64,000 bases of DNA from Xestospongia bergquistia (Eukaryota; Porifera; Demospongiae; Haplosclerida; Petrosiidae). A program made the position numbers and the translations under genes. Under the pieces are notes generated by a model. It was not told the DNA's origin and did not search any database. It saw nothing but the letters and a program-made list of their open reading frames with translations. Positions 23,627-38,108 of this stretch are shown here, piece after piece. The stretch is from the NCBI GenBank assembly GCA_963965975.1, contig OZ014420.1, forward strand, positions 312,501-376,500, given 5' to 3'. Positions within the stretch are counted from its first letter, which is position 1, and every line of letters starts with the position of its first letter.

Positions 23627-24124
23627 CTAGCTGGTTAATAAAATGGTGTCGTCGGTTTCCTGTTGTGTTTCAACTCCCACTGTCTTCTCTCCCTCAGTAC
23701 TCATGGTCCCTTCCAGACTACTCTCTGTCATTTGTTGTTGTCTCTGTTTGGCTTCTTCTATTTGACGATCAATTTGTTGATTCCTTGCTATTGCCATTCT
23801 TATTCTTGCCTTACGATCTCCTTGAACCTCCCAATTATACATAGCTAGAGCTAGACAAACAAGAAAAATAAGAGCTACACCTCCTACAACAATGTTAGCT
23901 ATTCCTTCTGGACACAGAGTATTAGTTCTACAATCTCTCTCAAAACTGTCAGTAGGTTCAGTGGTGTTCTCTGTTTCTCGACGAGTTAGTTTTTTTACCT
24001 TGTCGTTCTGTGCTCCTCCTTTATACAAATCTGGTGAATTTAGGTCACTTCTACTGATAGGCCAGCTGTAAGCATGAAGTAAATAGCAACACAGTAACAT
24101 AAAGGGCCAGAAATTCGGAACCAT
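23627..24124 (-). CDS. Single-pass type I membrane protein, unknown family
   Basis: A single open frame of 165 residues has ATG at 24122-24124 and stop TAG at 23627-23629. It has a signal peptide (MVPNFWPFMLLCCYLLHAYS), a short extracellular part of about 55 residues with two Cys (RDCRTNTLCPEG) and one N-glycosylation sequon (ENTTEP), a transmembrane helix (GIANIVVGGVALIFLVCLAL), and a basic then Gln/Glu-rich cytoplasmic tail of about 65 residues (RNQQIDRQIEEAKQRQQQM). I do not recognise it. It is convergent with ASPP, with about 90 bases between their stop codons, and lies just downstream of ZnT5 on the same strand. Confidence 0.68.
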   Translation of the reverse strand: MVPNFWPFMLLCCYLLHAYSWPISRSDLNSPDLYKGGAQNDKVKKLTRRETENTTEPTDSFERDCRTNTLCPEGIANIVVGGVALIFLVCLALAMYNWEVQGDRKARIRMAIARNQQIDRQIEEAKQRQQQMTESSLEGTMSTEGEKTVGVETQQETDDTILLTS

Positions 24125-24198
24125 TGTTAGCTACCTCAAAACCACGCCTACTGTAATGATTTACTATTAATATAAAACCACTGAGCTTATCAAATCTG

Positions 24199-27285
<3,087 letters not shown>

Positions 27286-27693
27286 TTCTATATACCTATG
27301 CCTAATCCTTAATTAAAAGGTGTGGTCAGGTATTTCTAACCACGCCCATAAGGTTAACAACGCATCTAAAATTTTAACCCCTTCTTTACTAGTTTTTTTA
27401 TTGCATTCTTTTGAATGGTGTGTCTGGAAGAACAAAAGGAAATGTTATAAAGTTCAATAGAAGGAACAAAAGATAATGAAGAAGAGTGTTTAGGTAATGA
27501 TTTTTATTTTTTGTACCATGAAAAAGGGACATAATGATATTTTATATTAGTAATTAATATGAAAGGAACAATAAAACAAATTTTTTTGACACAAGCAGAC
27601 AACTATAATATTTAGTATGCAACTTCTGCTCACGTGAGAGAATGCAATAAAAACTTGTAAAGAAAGGGTTAAAAATTAGGATAACTCCGGCTA
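27286..27693. promoter_or_regulatory. Divergent promoter region ZnT5 / Misato
   Basis: This 408-base spacer separates the start codons of two head-to-head genes. It holds the GTGTGGTC/CCACGCCC inverted pair near 27320-27350 and one copy (27539-27616) of a dispersed repeat found again at 37301-37369. No coding potential is seen. Confidence 0.55.
27539..27616. repeat. Dispersed repeat, copy 1
   Basis: The block from ATTTTATATTAGTAAT through GAACAATAAA and TTTGACACAAGCAGACAACT matches 37301-37369 with small indels. Both copies sit upstream of minus-strand genes in divergent promoter regions. It may be a short non-autonomous element. Confidence 0.75.
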
Positions 27694-29884
27694 ATGGCTC
27701 TCGAAGTGATCACTATTCAATGTGGACATTATTCTAATTTTATAGGAACACACTGGTGGAATTTACAGGTGTTTTATAATCATTACCGCCATTATTATAT
27801 ATATTATTTTTTCAGGATGCTGGATTGTGGTCTCCATTGATCAGTAAAGAAGAAAAATCTGAAGTTAATTATGATTGTACTTTTAGAGAGGGAATAACAT
27901 TGTCTGTACGTGTACTGGAAAATATAACATTTATAATCAAATATTTTAATGTAGGGTAAAGAAACATATACTCCAAGACTAATTGCTATCGATTGTCCTG
28001 GTAAATCATGATTATTTATTTAAATACTGTTGACGTCCATATTAGGTAGTTTAGACAGTTTGAAACTGGATGGATGCTTGTATGATTCACCACCAAGAGA
28101 TATAGCCCTTCCTACAACGTGGGGAGGTCCCCTTGAGGAACATCGCAGTGAAACACAAGATAAAAATGAATATTTACAAGACTTGGAGAAAATGGATGAA
28201 GGAAATGTTGAAGTATGTAATGGATGCATCATTATGTGTCCATTTCTGTATTATGTATCTATTCTTAATATTCATTCATCCATTTATCAGGAACAAGAAA
28301 TCAACAGTAAGAATTACCAGCTTGAATCTATTGTTAAGGTGTGGTCAGATTTTCTTAGACCACACCTCCATCCTCAGTCCCTCCTCACAATACCTGGATA
28401 TCATCATAATGAGTAATCAATAATATTACAATGTGTCACATGATTATCACATGGTTTATCAGTGAGAGATTTGATGTCTGGCCTGCTGGATTAGAAGTAT
28501 GGAAGAAAAGGGAGGTACTCTTTAAAATACACTTTATTTTAATAATGGCATATTTTCAGTTTCAACTTGCTTTTGAAGATCGTTTACATGTGTTCTCTGA
28601 AGAATGTGACTATCTCCAAGGTTTCCAATTGATATTTGATCTTCATCAAGGAGGGTTTTCCTCTCTTGCTGCCATTCTATCTCAGTATTTATATGATGAA
28701 TTTAGCTCCAAAAGTCAGTTTTCAGTGGCTACTATGCCCACATACATATCAGGAAATATGGTGAGTAAGAAAGGCTTCTTTTTAATAACATCTTTTCTTA
28801 TTTAATTTCAGACAAAGCAGAATCTATTACATTACACATTAAATTGTGCACTTGCTATAACAGAACTTTATGAAACATCATCATTATTGTTACCCCTCTC
28901 TCTTGACAGCTGTCTTTGGCCAGTACCTACCAATTCTATGATCCACCCATTACTGGTCTATGAGGTAATGATGTCATAATGATGTAATCTTTTATGAACA
29001 TCTTTTTCAGTATAATTTACCTTATCATACTTCAGCTATTTTGGCATCAATATTGGAAACTTGTACTTCAGTATATCGATCTCCAAGAGAGACAATGGCT
29101 GGTGTTTGTGGTTTAATGTGTAATCGAGGGAGAAAGGTAATGTATCCAAAGATATCCTGACTTTTACTGAATTATATTTCATAGATGTGTTCTTTATCTT
29201 TTGATTTTCCACTGAGTTTATTACAAGCTGATGATCTCTCAACATTTTTAACATCAAATTCTCTTATAAACTCATTGTATTCTTCAACACCTCATTGTAC
29301 TACTAGTAATGATTTATGGAGTCAGTCTGTCTGTATCCGTGGTAACAGGTAAAACCAGTATAATTAATTAAACATTGGTAACTTCATTTCTATAGTTGTG
29401 AGGAAGTATCAGTTGATGAACATACACTTTCTGATCCAATATCAATTTTAACCCACCACCTGTATCAGACACACCCCTCAACTAACAGGTAATAATTGAC
29501 ATAATATATTAAATTTATTTACATATTTTTCTAGTCAGTTGTCAATATTTAGAAAGCCACTCTTCACAAATACACCATACCCTCATATTTTTAATCTCCC
29601 TCAAAATCCAGTCTCAAGTAAGTCTTGTGTCATCAGAAAATATTGTCATATTATATATAGCACCTTGTTGTACTGCTCTTCAAACTCATTCTGGTTTACG
29701 CTCCTTTGTTGACGTACTTTATGACCACACCCTCAAATGCAACCCTCGTTTGGTACCAACATATGCTACAAGTTGTCTGGATTGTGATAGTTATCAAGAA
29801 CTGTTAACTTCATTAACAAATATTAGTGATTGTTATCATACCGGAGGACCACAGAGCGAGTGCAGTACTGATGAAGAAAATTGA
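27694..29884 (+). CDS. MSTO1: Misato homolog
   Basis: Misato/DML1 is a tubulin/FtsZ-like protein linked to mitochondrial distribution and morphology. Exon 1 (27694-27768) gives MALEVITIQCGHYSNFIGTH with the family's N-terminal nucleotide-fold start and the HWWN motif. Later exons give YTPRLIAIDCPGSLDSLKLD, then DRLHVFSEECDYLQGFQLIF, the highly conserved core of the family. Exons have regular short introns. Near the 3' end the frame changes after NPVS: continuing the similarity requires removing 29618-29636, exactly GTAAGT...CAG of 19 bases, or assuming an indel. Without it the protein stops about 33 codons later. With it, the reading runs through PCCTALQTHSGLRSFVDVLY to TGA at 29882-29884. 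Family identity is secure; the last exon structure is not. Confidence 0.88.
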
Positions 29885-30053
29885 AGAATAATTTATTACT
29901 AACTGTGTCAATTTGTGTTCTCTTAAAATCCCATTTTTCTTGACTTCGTTTTCTTTTTTATTTGAGAATGATTACTAGTTTCTTGACTAGTAACATCTGT
30001 AGTAACAGCTGTAATAGAGAGAGAGAGTGAGTGACATCCAGACCCCTCCCCTT

Positions 30054-33000
30054 TTAACTAGAACCATCCAAATTACCTCCTTGCAATAGAATTTCTTTCG
30101 TTGGTGTCATTTGGCTTGTATTTAATTCTTCTTCTCTCTCATGTGTTTCTTCCTTGTCTGTTTCATCCCACAGTTTCCATAAACGGCATATCTCTTCATA
30201 ATCTGAAGGACAACTTCCTCCTTTTGTCATTTCCCGTAGGATATCCATCCCAGTAGTGTCTTCTGGATAATCAATATGACTGTAATGACTATGAAATAAT
30301 CATACATTATATAACAATCTTAACTTTTTAATTCGTAAAATGTCCCGAGTGTAGACAGTTGTTAGGCATAAATTACACTTCCATTGAGCATTCAATCCAT
30401 TACAAGGTGGGCGTGGTCCCGTTATCTTCCCAATGTCACCACATTCCATGCCCTCCTCCAAGAGAGTGCAACAATACAGACATAATCCTTTCTCTGCTAA
30501 TGAAGACAGAGTATCTGGGGGAGAGAGGGAAGCATGAAGATAACAATAATGCAGGGAGGTCATCATACATTTCAATAGCACATCAAAGTCCCATTTAAAG
30601 ACTGGTTCTACATGAGCAATTTCAACAAGTCTTTGTGCTTCCTGAAAACGAGCTTAAATCCTTTTAAATTTCAGGGACATACCTTTTCCAGTTGTATTAT
30701 TTCCTCTGCCCATATCCCACACTCAGGAGGAAGGAAAGGGACAACAGGTGAGGCCGTGGGTGGTACTCCATAGTGCCAACATTGGTAAAAACAATCACCT
30801 AGAAATGAAACAGTTACAGCACAGAAATGTTGAGATGATGTCAATGGAATAAGACAAGCCCCAGCTAATCTTTGAGTGAGTCTCCAATTAAGAAGTGGCG
30901 ATGACAGATTTAAATCTTCACAAATATTTCTAGTAATTCACGACAAAATACATTAAATAGTAGCAATAATATTTATGGATTTTGTATGTAATAATATTAC
31001 TTGTAGGAATCAACAGTGTGTGTTGTTAGTGATATATGAGGTGGCAGTATTGTCTGGTCTTCTTTTATTGCATATCCACCTGTAGATAAAATAAAGTCTA
31101 CTATTGTTGTATGTAAATTTACAAGTATACCTTTCATTGCAATCACATGACAATGTGCGCCGTGTAATGATGACATTATTAGAAATGTTTCGTCCTGTTG
31201 CCATGGACAACAGACAACGTCCATATATCGTATTAATTCAGGTAGTTCGTGACGTATTTCTAATAACTGTACAACAGGAATTACTAGTTGTTTAAACCTG
31301 TCTTACAGGTTCATGTGGTTGACGCAGATCATATAAAAGCACTTTGTCAGTTGTAGCAATAAATACATAAAAAGGATGTAATGGATGTTTAGCAAGAGAA
31401 GACACTACCCACTTTGTAATTAAATAACGATCACCCTAATAAAAAAGAAAAGGTTATCACTCAATTTTTTATAATACAAGTTACTATTAATAGCCATGTA
31501 ATACTATTGATAATCTTGTCACTTAGTAACACTTTGTGTCTATTTATAGTAACATATGCAGTGTATCTTTTATTGTTATTGTTGCTATAAATAACAATTT
31601 ATGTCTATTTATAGTAACATATGTTACTTACATGTTTTAGTATTGTTTTATAAATAGGTTTGTCTTTAAAATCAACTAAAGAGACACAGTTGAGTTCAGA
31701 GATCACTACACTACGTCCATGAGGACCATAGACACACCACCAAACATGAGCTGGTTCACTAGTGATAGACGGCAAAGAAAGTGGAAACTGTATTTGTGTT
31801 ACACTATATAACTGGAGATAGAACTCATTAGAAATAACTCTAATTAATACCCAGCTTCATTATCCCAGAGATAAAGACCTCCTGTCTCAGTAACAAAAAC
31901 AGCCTCTCCAAAATAGTAAGGACTATCATAAAAAAATTATTTTATATGATAAAAAATAGAAATTGTATATACCATAAGCAGATGGTGCTGGTTAAAACAG
32001 ATGATTGAAATAATTGTATAGGTTTAAGAAGATTAACAGGAGAAGATGACTAAATGAGATTAAATAAATTAATAATTTAATAAAACATATACCATAATTG
32101 TAGTCCATTGCCATTTCTTTTTAATTTGATGTTCAGTAGATTCTGATGGGCCCTGTTGATGTGTTACTAAATTTAGAACGTGTAATAGACACAAAATACT
32201 ATTTATAGTAACAACTGATATGTATAAAAGCTATTAATAGTAACTTGTACCTCAAAAAAACCAATGAAATAATTACATCTTACTGCAACCAATACTAAAA
32301 AAAAACATTTAAGACATTAATACTATTAACATAATCAATACCTTTTCCTTCCAGAGGAGCTGCAACAATTTGTCGTATCCTCCCTGGCATTTGATAGACC
32401 TCTGTACAAGATAATTTGATGTGACCATTTTGTTCAATATAGTTGGTATACGATGAGTAAACCCCTTTAATTTGTTCCTCCTCCAAGTGATTAGTTAACA
32501 CTGCAATAGCTTATAAATTGAGTTAAGCTAAATAATATGAAACTACTAGAAATACTTATTTCATTCATATTAGGACCAGTGGCAAAGATGAGGTAACCCT
32601 CTAATTTCTGAGTAATATGACCTAAGTGCTGTGATGACCAACATGGAACAAATGTGATAATGGAACTTTGATTTGGTTCCAGTTCCTATAACAATGGACA
32701 GCTGGTTTTATAAACAGATACACAGGACATACCTCAGTCTCATAATCCAGTGTTAATGTCTCGTTAATATGATCAATTAAAGGGTTAAGGGTAACGTAAG
32801 TCTGATGAAAATTGTACTTGAAATAACGAAACTATAAAAGTAAACTAATTAATTTGTCTAATAAAATTTCTAATAACTTACATTATCATCAACTTTTTGT
32901 TTGAGCATTTGTTCAACTTTTGGATGTAAATGTAAGTCGATGTTGTATTCAAAGGGAGTTGCTATGGTAACATGATTAGGGGTGTGGTTCATATTACCTA

Positions 33001-33397
33001 GCTGCCACTTACTTGTATTAGGCGGTAAAAGTGGCAAACAACAGCTGTCATAATGGACAATACGATCGCGACCTGCAGGAGAGGATAGACTCATATCAAT
33101 TCACTGATACAGGAATGAGACCATGGCAGGCATGTATATACTTTGATGATGTCATCTTAGATATTCTACTCTAATATCTATGACGTCATAATGATATTAT
33201 ATTGGCTTACCTAAATTTCGAAAGTACAATTGTCCATCTTTTGTGAGTATAAAACCAGAGAGTTTGCCATACTCAATTTGGTTAAGTCTCTGATTGAAAT
33301 CATGGGAGTAGTTATTCTTCAAGTTGAATCTTGTTTCTTCATTTTCCTCTGAAACATGACATATTGGGAAGAACTGATTTGGAATATCAAAGTTCAT
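30054..33397 (-). CDS. TAF1C-like protein (candidate Pol I SL1 subunit)
   Basis: A gene of about 14 exons with ATG at 33395-33397 (MNFDIPNQFFPICHVSEENE) and stop TAA at 30054-30056. It encodes a beta-propeller-like protein: repeated hydrophobic strands such as YFGEAVFVTETGGLYLWDNE, HVWWCVYGPHGRSVVISEL and FYVFIATTDKVLLYDLRQPH, followed later by FLGDCFYQCWHYG. The order of these blocks (a WW..P.G/R.. strand, then VxLYDxRxPxxPVL, then GDxFYQ) recalls TAF1C/TAFI110, a subunit of the SL1/TIF-IB factor that recruits RNA polymerase I. The C-terminal part has a Cys cluster (CLYCCTLLEEGMECG ... WKCNLC) that could bind zinc. I rate the family call as a candidate; another WD-type protein is possible. 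It is divergent from ZNF593 with 153 bases between starts. Confidence 0.55.
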
Positions 33398-33449
33398 GTT
33401 TACAACAACACGTGGTTGAGGCGTGTCTACATCTATGTGAAAGTACTTT

Positions 33450-33524
33450 AGTATACGGAATTATTTCTCCATTGCATTTCTATACAAATTTCAGAACGTT
33501 TCCGTAAACTAATGTCCGTATACT
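33450..33524. promoter_or_regulatory. 75-bp perfect inverted-repeat element in a divergent promoter
   Basis: It starts AGTATACGGA and ends TCCGTATACT, a perfect 10-bp terminal inverted repeat. The interior TTTCTCCATTGCATTTCTAT and ACAAATTTCAGAACGTTTCC is nearly the same as at 19451-19528. It lies between the TAF1C-like gene (minus) and ZNF593 (plus), ending 26 bases before the ZNF593 ATG. Confidence 0.72.
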
Positions 33525-33550
33525 TAAAACCACGTGTATGGTGTAGCAAG

Positions 33551-34147
33551 ATGGGTCGTTATAGAAAAAAGAGAATGCACGTCAATGATAAAAGCCAGAA
33601 AAAGAAATACAGAACAAAAAGAAGGACTAAAGACCTAGATCAGATCCAAAACGATATGATGCCTCCTAATGCCAAGAAACTTACACATCAACCAGTAGAC
33701 CCGGACTTACCTGGAGAAGGTCAACATTATTGTCTACATTGCGCGTAAGTAGAACCTCTCAATCAAATATGATCAAGTTATTCCTTTAGTCGTTACTTCA
33801 TTGATAACGAAGCACTTCGTAAACACTTTAAAAGCAAACTACACAAGAGAAGGTAATTTTATGATGTAATTATGATGTCATAGTTTAGGTGTATTTCATT
33901 TAGATTAAATGCTCTAAGAGAACCAGTTTATACTCAGAAAGAAGCAGAAATGGCAGCTGGAATTGGAAACTATGTCCTTCCTCCTCCTCCTTTAGATTCA
34001 AGAATGAAAACATTAAGTACTGGATTGAGGACTTTAGATATGGGTATGAGGATGGGAAGGGAGATGTTGGAATTAGATATAGAAGTCAAATCTCCAAACT
34101 CTGACATTAAAATAATAGATAAACAATTAAAGTCACTAGAAATGTAA
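33551..34147 (+). CDS. ZNF593: Zinc finger protein 593 / Bud20
   Basis: ZNF593/Bud20 is a shuttling factor in export and maturation of the 60S ribosomal subunit. The ATG at 33551 gives the very basic start [20 protein letters not shown]. Three exons (33551-33744, 33790-33852, 33904-34147) encode about 166 residues. The single C2H2 finger is split by an intron: [20 protein letters not shown] then KSKLHKRR. It is preceded by the [10 protein letters not shown] block and followed by [20 protein letters not shown], both hallmarks of the family. Length is normal. Confidence 0.94.
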
Positions 34148-34251
34148 ACTCAAAATAGTACTAATTTAAAAAATATATAAATACTGAAATAATTTAAGAT
34201 AGTGTTTTTTCTAATTATCACATCTTTTTTTAATGTTCTCACAAATTTGTC

Positions 34252-37150
34252 TTACTGATTTTTCTTGTTCATCTGGTGCCATTGTCCTTCCATGACATCA
34301 TATTCCATCCAGTACAAACAGGTTTTGTCTACTGGTTTGTATTCAATAACTAAAGGTGGCTCCCCATAATGGCCATGAAATCCCAGTGTTAATTTCAATG
34401 AAATTGTCGTCATGGGAACCACGAATGTGAATGGTCTTTTGTTGACCATTTTGCCTTCTTCATCTGAAACATACTACAGCAATATTAATTATTGTATCGT
34501 TAGGACAGGGGCTTACCTTGATAAAAGAATATGGAATGTCTTCATCAACATCAATATCAGCAATTGTAACACTTAAATCATCTCCTAATCAGTGGGTGGA
34601 GCATCACACACTGTAATATCATTTGATAAAGAACTAACCCTTGTTTTCATTAGTAATCTTGACTCGTCGACTCAGTAGGAATTTGGGGATGTCCAGTTGT
34701 AATTCCTGAAGAAAGAATGAGTCACATGACAGTCACATGATGTAGCATCTACTAACATGCATTAGTTTCGTAATGAACTGGTCACACATTGCGTAAACTG
34801 GTAATGTTCTACTGTTTTGTGGATACTGTGGGATCTTTTGTAAACTAGAGAAGAAAACATGATGGAACTGATGGAACTATTCGAGGACTTTTCTCACTTG
34901 CATATAACTACTTTTCCATCATTGGAAAGTACCACTTGAGGAACTTGACAAGCTGGTCTAACTCGTAAACTAGATCCAAGCACAATACACAGATCAGCCT
35001 ATAGATGTAAAAAGAACATTACGTTATATATTGTTATTTGAGAACCTTTTGAGCATGGTCAAATGCTTTTTGGAGTTCAGTCTCAGGCAAATTTTCCCCA
35101 AAATTAATAATAGAGTCTTTTAACTGTCCTTTACAAGTTGGATCATCACATTGTCTTGAAGTAGTGTGATCAAATACATGTAGTGCCTCTCTATATAACA
35201 AAAATGAATAACAATAGCTCCCTCCAATTGAGTTTTTCTTACCTAGTCTCAAAGTCTCGTAGATACTGACGGTGACATTTTTTACATATTTCTAAGTTAG
35301 TATTACCGTGAAGCTCTGCTAGCTCAGCAGGAGGTAGACCACTGCGACGATGAAGACCGTCAACATTTTGACTTACAGTAAACTTACAAAGTCCTACAAT
35401 AAGTTACTGAAATATACATACTGCAGTTTTTATTACCTGCTTCATGGAGTTTAACAACTGACATATGTGTGGAGGTTGGCATAGCTTGGAGAATTGGAAC
35501 AATTTTGGGATTAACACGAGCTGTTCCCTGAGCACGAACCTCCCATACACCAGGGCCAGTGGGTAAGACTGTGTCCATACCACTTCGGAAATCTGGGATT
35601 CCAGCACTGAGAAAAGAAAGATTTGTAAATTATAATTCATTGGTGTATAACACTTCTATCTGTCCATTCTGTCTTTCCATCCATCCATTTATTCTACCTT
35701 GTACTAATACCAGCTCCTGTGAATACAATGACATGTTTTGATGTCTTGATCCATTCAGCAACTTTCTTGATTTTTTTATCTAAAATATCATCTTTGTCAA
35801 AATATTCTTTCTTCTCTTCCTCATCTTTAATATTATATTGTTGTCCTCGACCACTCCCACTTGCTCCATCCTCAACACCAACCACTGGAATTTGGCGTTC
35901 TACTGTTTCTGTCGGTTTAAGACCTTCCTTTCCCTTTTTGAGAGCATCAGATAAAGAGCCAGATTCCTCCACATTGACAGGTTTGGTTTTTGGTAGCGCT
36001 GGAGTTGGTTTGTCATTTTTCTCTGCTGGTTTTTCACCTTTGGAATGAATCATACTGGCAACATAATCAGCCATCTTTTCTTCAACTAAAGAGAGATAAA
36101 CACAGAAATAACATAGCTATAATTCTGTTATATTTTCCCTTACATTCAGCTGCAATTTTGTCTGATCTTTCTTTCTCCTTTACAGTTGTCATATAGCCAC
36201 CTCCTTCTATATACATTAATCATCAAATAATAAAATGTAACAAGCTATATTATTTCAGGGACTACCTCTTATACATTTCTCTGTAACTATCTTCCCATCA
36301 CTACATTTTGTAATGAATTCTCCACCATCATCGGGAGGATGATCCAATTTCTGTTCAGATATGTGTGGAGGATCAAAGTGAATAGTTACATCGTCCACAC
36401 CCACAGTGTGAATTATGCCAATCTAAGGGAGAAGTGATATTGTCAAAAGAGTATGAAAATACTACATTCTTCCAATCTCTCTTTCTTCATACTATCTTAA
36501 ACTCAAACTCAAAAACCCAAACTTTCAAACTTAATTTTTTAAACTCAAATTTCTTAATACAGGAGACTGTAGAATGACTTACAGCTTTTGGCTCATGTAG
36601 ATGTAGATGAATTTTTGAGCTGCCATCCAATGAAATGGTAGGAACTACAGTGTTCTCAGCAATGGTCACTGTGACACCTTTGGAAGATATTACTTCCTAA
36701 TATGGTAAATTAAAATGATTGATTATATAACAGTTAGTTGTAGATACCATTAATCCTGCAATAATTTTGTCAAGAAATACAACACTCAAAGATCGGCAAC
36801 GCTCTGTGCACAAAAAAATGTTAATTTTTACAGTACCATTATAAACTAAACAATACTTTTCTAACTCCCTTTAAATTGAGAACAGATAAAAATATCCGTC
36901 ACACTTTTTGTTCAAGTCTCACTTACCGATAGTGCATTTCAAAGGAGGTCCGGCAACAACAAATTTGCAATTGACACAGTTTCTGATATAGAGATGTTCA
37001 TGTGGTGAGGGTATGACATTGATTGTTTGGTCTTTCTGGTCAACCTATTAGAAATAAACCAGAAAATATATCTTGAGTACGTACATCATCTTAATACTAT
37101 ACCTGCTCATTCAGGGGTCTCTTAAACAATGCTGCTAAGTTAGCTGCCAT
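34252..37150 (-). CDS. CAP/cofactor-C-like domain fused to a SIRT6/7-class sirtuin
   Basis: The ATG at 37148-37150 gives [16 protein letters not shown]. The N-terminal ~165 residues resemble the beta-helical C-CAP/CARP domain of cyclase-associated proteins: [37 protein letters not shown], then [20 protein letters not shown], matching the CAP pattern VPTISIDKxDG. A charged linker ([20 protein letters not shown]) leads to an NAD-dependent deacylase domain: [33 protein letters not shown] (catalytic His), a CxxC pair (CKKCH) and CDDPTC for zinc, FGENLP and [10 protein letters not shown]. The C-terminal extension has [24 protein letters not shown] and the short zinc module fit class IV (SIRT6/7). 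The fusion reads in frame through consecutive exons with good splice sites, so one protein is likely. CAP links to actin monomers; whether this domain binds actin or tubulin-type partners is unknown. Confidence 0.82.
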
Positions 37151-38108
37151 CTTGTTTATACTAAGTAAATCACTGTGTTAGCTAGCACTTTGATTTGAAT
37201 TTATAGTAGCGTCAGTATGACGAGGTAATCTATTTTTAGTAACACCACAATGACGACACAACATTGCACAGCTATTTTAAGCATTATCATTTACATTGTA
37301 ATTTTATATTAGTAATATGAACGGAACAATAAACAAATATTTTGACACAAGCAGACAACTAGTATTTAGTGTCATGTTCAATATTAGAGAATTGTTAAAT
37401 GTAGTTATCAAGTATTGTATTTAGTTTTGAAATTGTACATGTAAGGTACATCCATAATAGACAGAAGTCAGTCACACTGTATCCATTCAACAGTTTCTTT
37501 AAAACAACTTCCACAAACTTTTGCATCTTCTATGCAAGTGTTTTTTTTAGTTGTATTAATTTGTAATTGAGTTGGTTTTGATGTAGTTGCTGTAGTTGTT
37601 GTTCTTTTCTGGTTAGTTGAAAAAAAACTTTTGTTAGTCTCACAATTTCATTTGATGACACTTTCCTTTTAAGCAAACTACTAACACCTACTGAAGAGAG
37701 ATAAGACGAAGCCCCACCTTTCCCCCTCCAAAAGGGAGTTGACCCCTGTCCCTTGTTGTGACTGATAATATAGATTTATTACATCCAAAATTTGATTAAT
37801 ATATTTAGATAAAAGTTCCTTTCCACATTATGTCACTAAGCATAATTTTAACACCAACTGTTGGGACCATGTGTAAGGTAGCTTGAATACTCCTGTTGTT
37901 GAAGGATGATTTATTGATTAAGGTTGTTTGCAAATTATTAAATACACACAATAGATTTAACTAATAACTCTAATGGAATTTTAAACTTTAATAAAAGTTC
38001 TCCAAAGTTTAGGGTGTGGCTGGATGGCTTCACCCATGTGGTAATAATAATCATACATAAAGCCCTTGTCTATTCTGTACAGGGCTAGTTCTGAGAGAGA
38101 ACAGAAAG
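37151..38108. other. Long divergent spacer, sirtuin fusion / ABC transporter
   Basis: No gene is supported. It contains dispersed-repeat copy 2 (37301-37369) and a CTATTTTTAGTAAC motif near 37218, and is otherwise AT-rich. Short open frames around 37480-37700 lack splice logic or recognisable protein. The hairpin-prone GTGTGGCTGGATGGCTTCAC sits near 38013. Confidence 0.5.
37301..37369. repeat. Dispersed repeat, copy 2
   Basis: It matches 27539-27616: ATTTTATATTAGTAATATGA, then GGAACAATAAAC and TTTGACACAAGCAGACAACT. The match stops abruptly at both ends. Confidence 0.75.

Noticed and set aside
37440..37720. Possible small gene in the sirtuin-fusion/ABC spacer
   Set aside because: All frames are broken by stops and I found no splice sites that rescue a reading.
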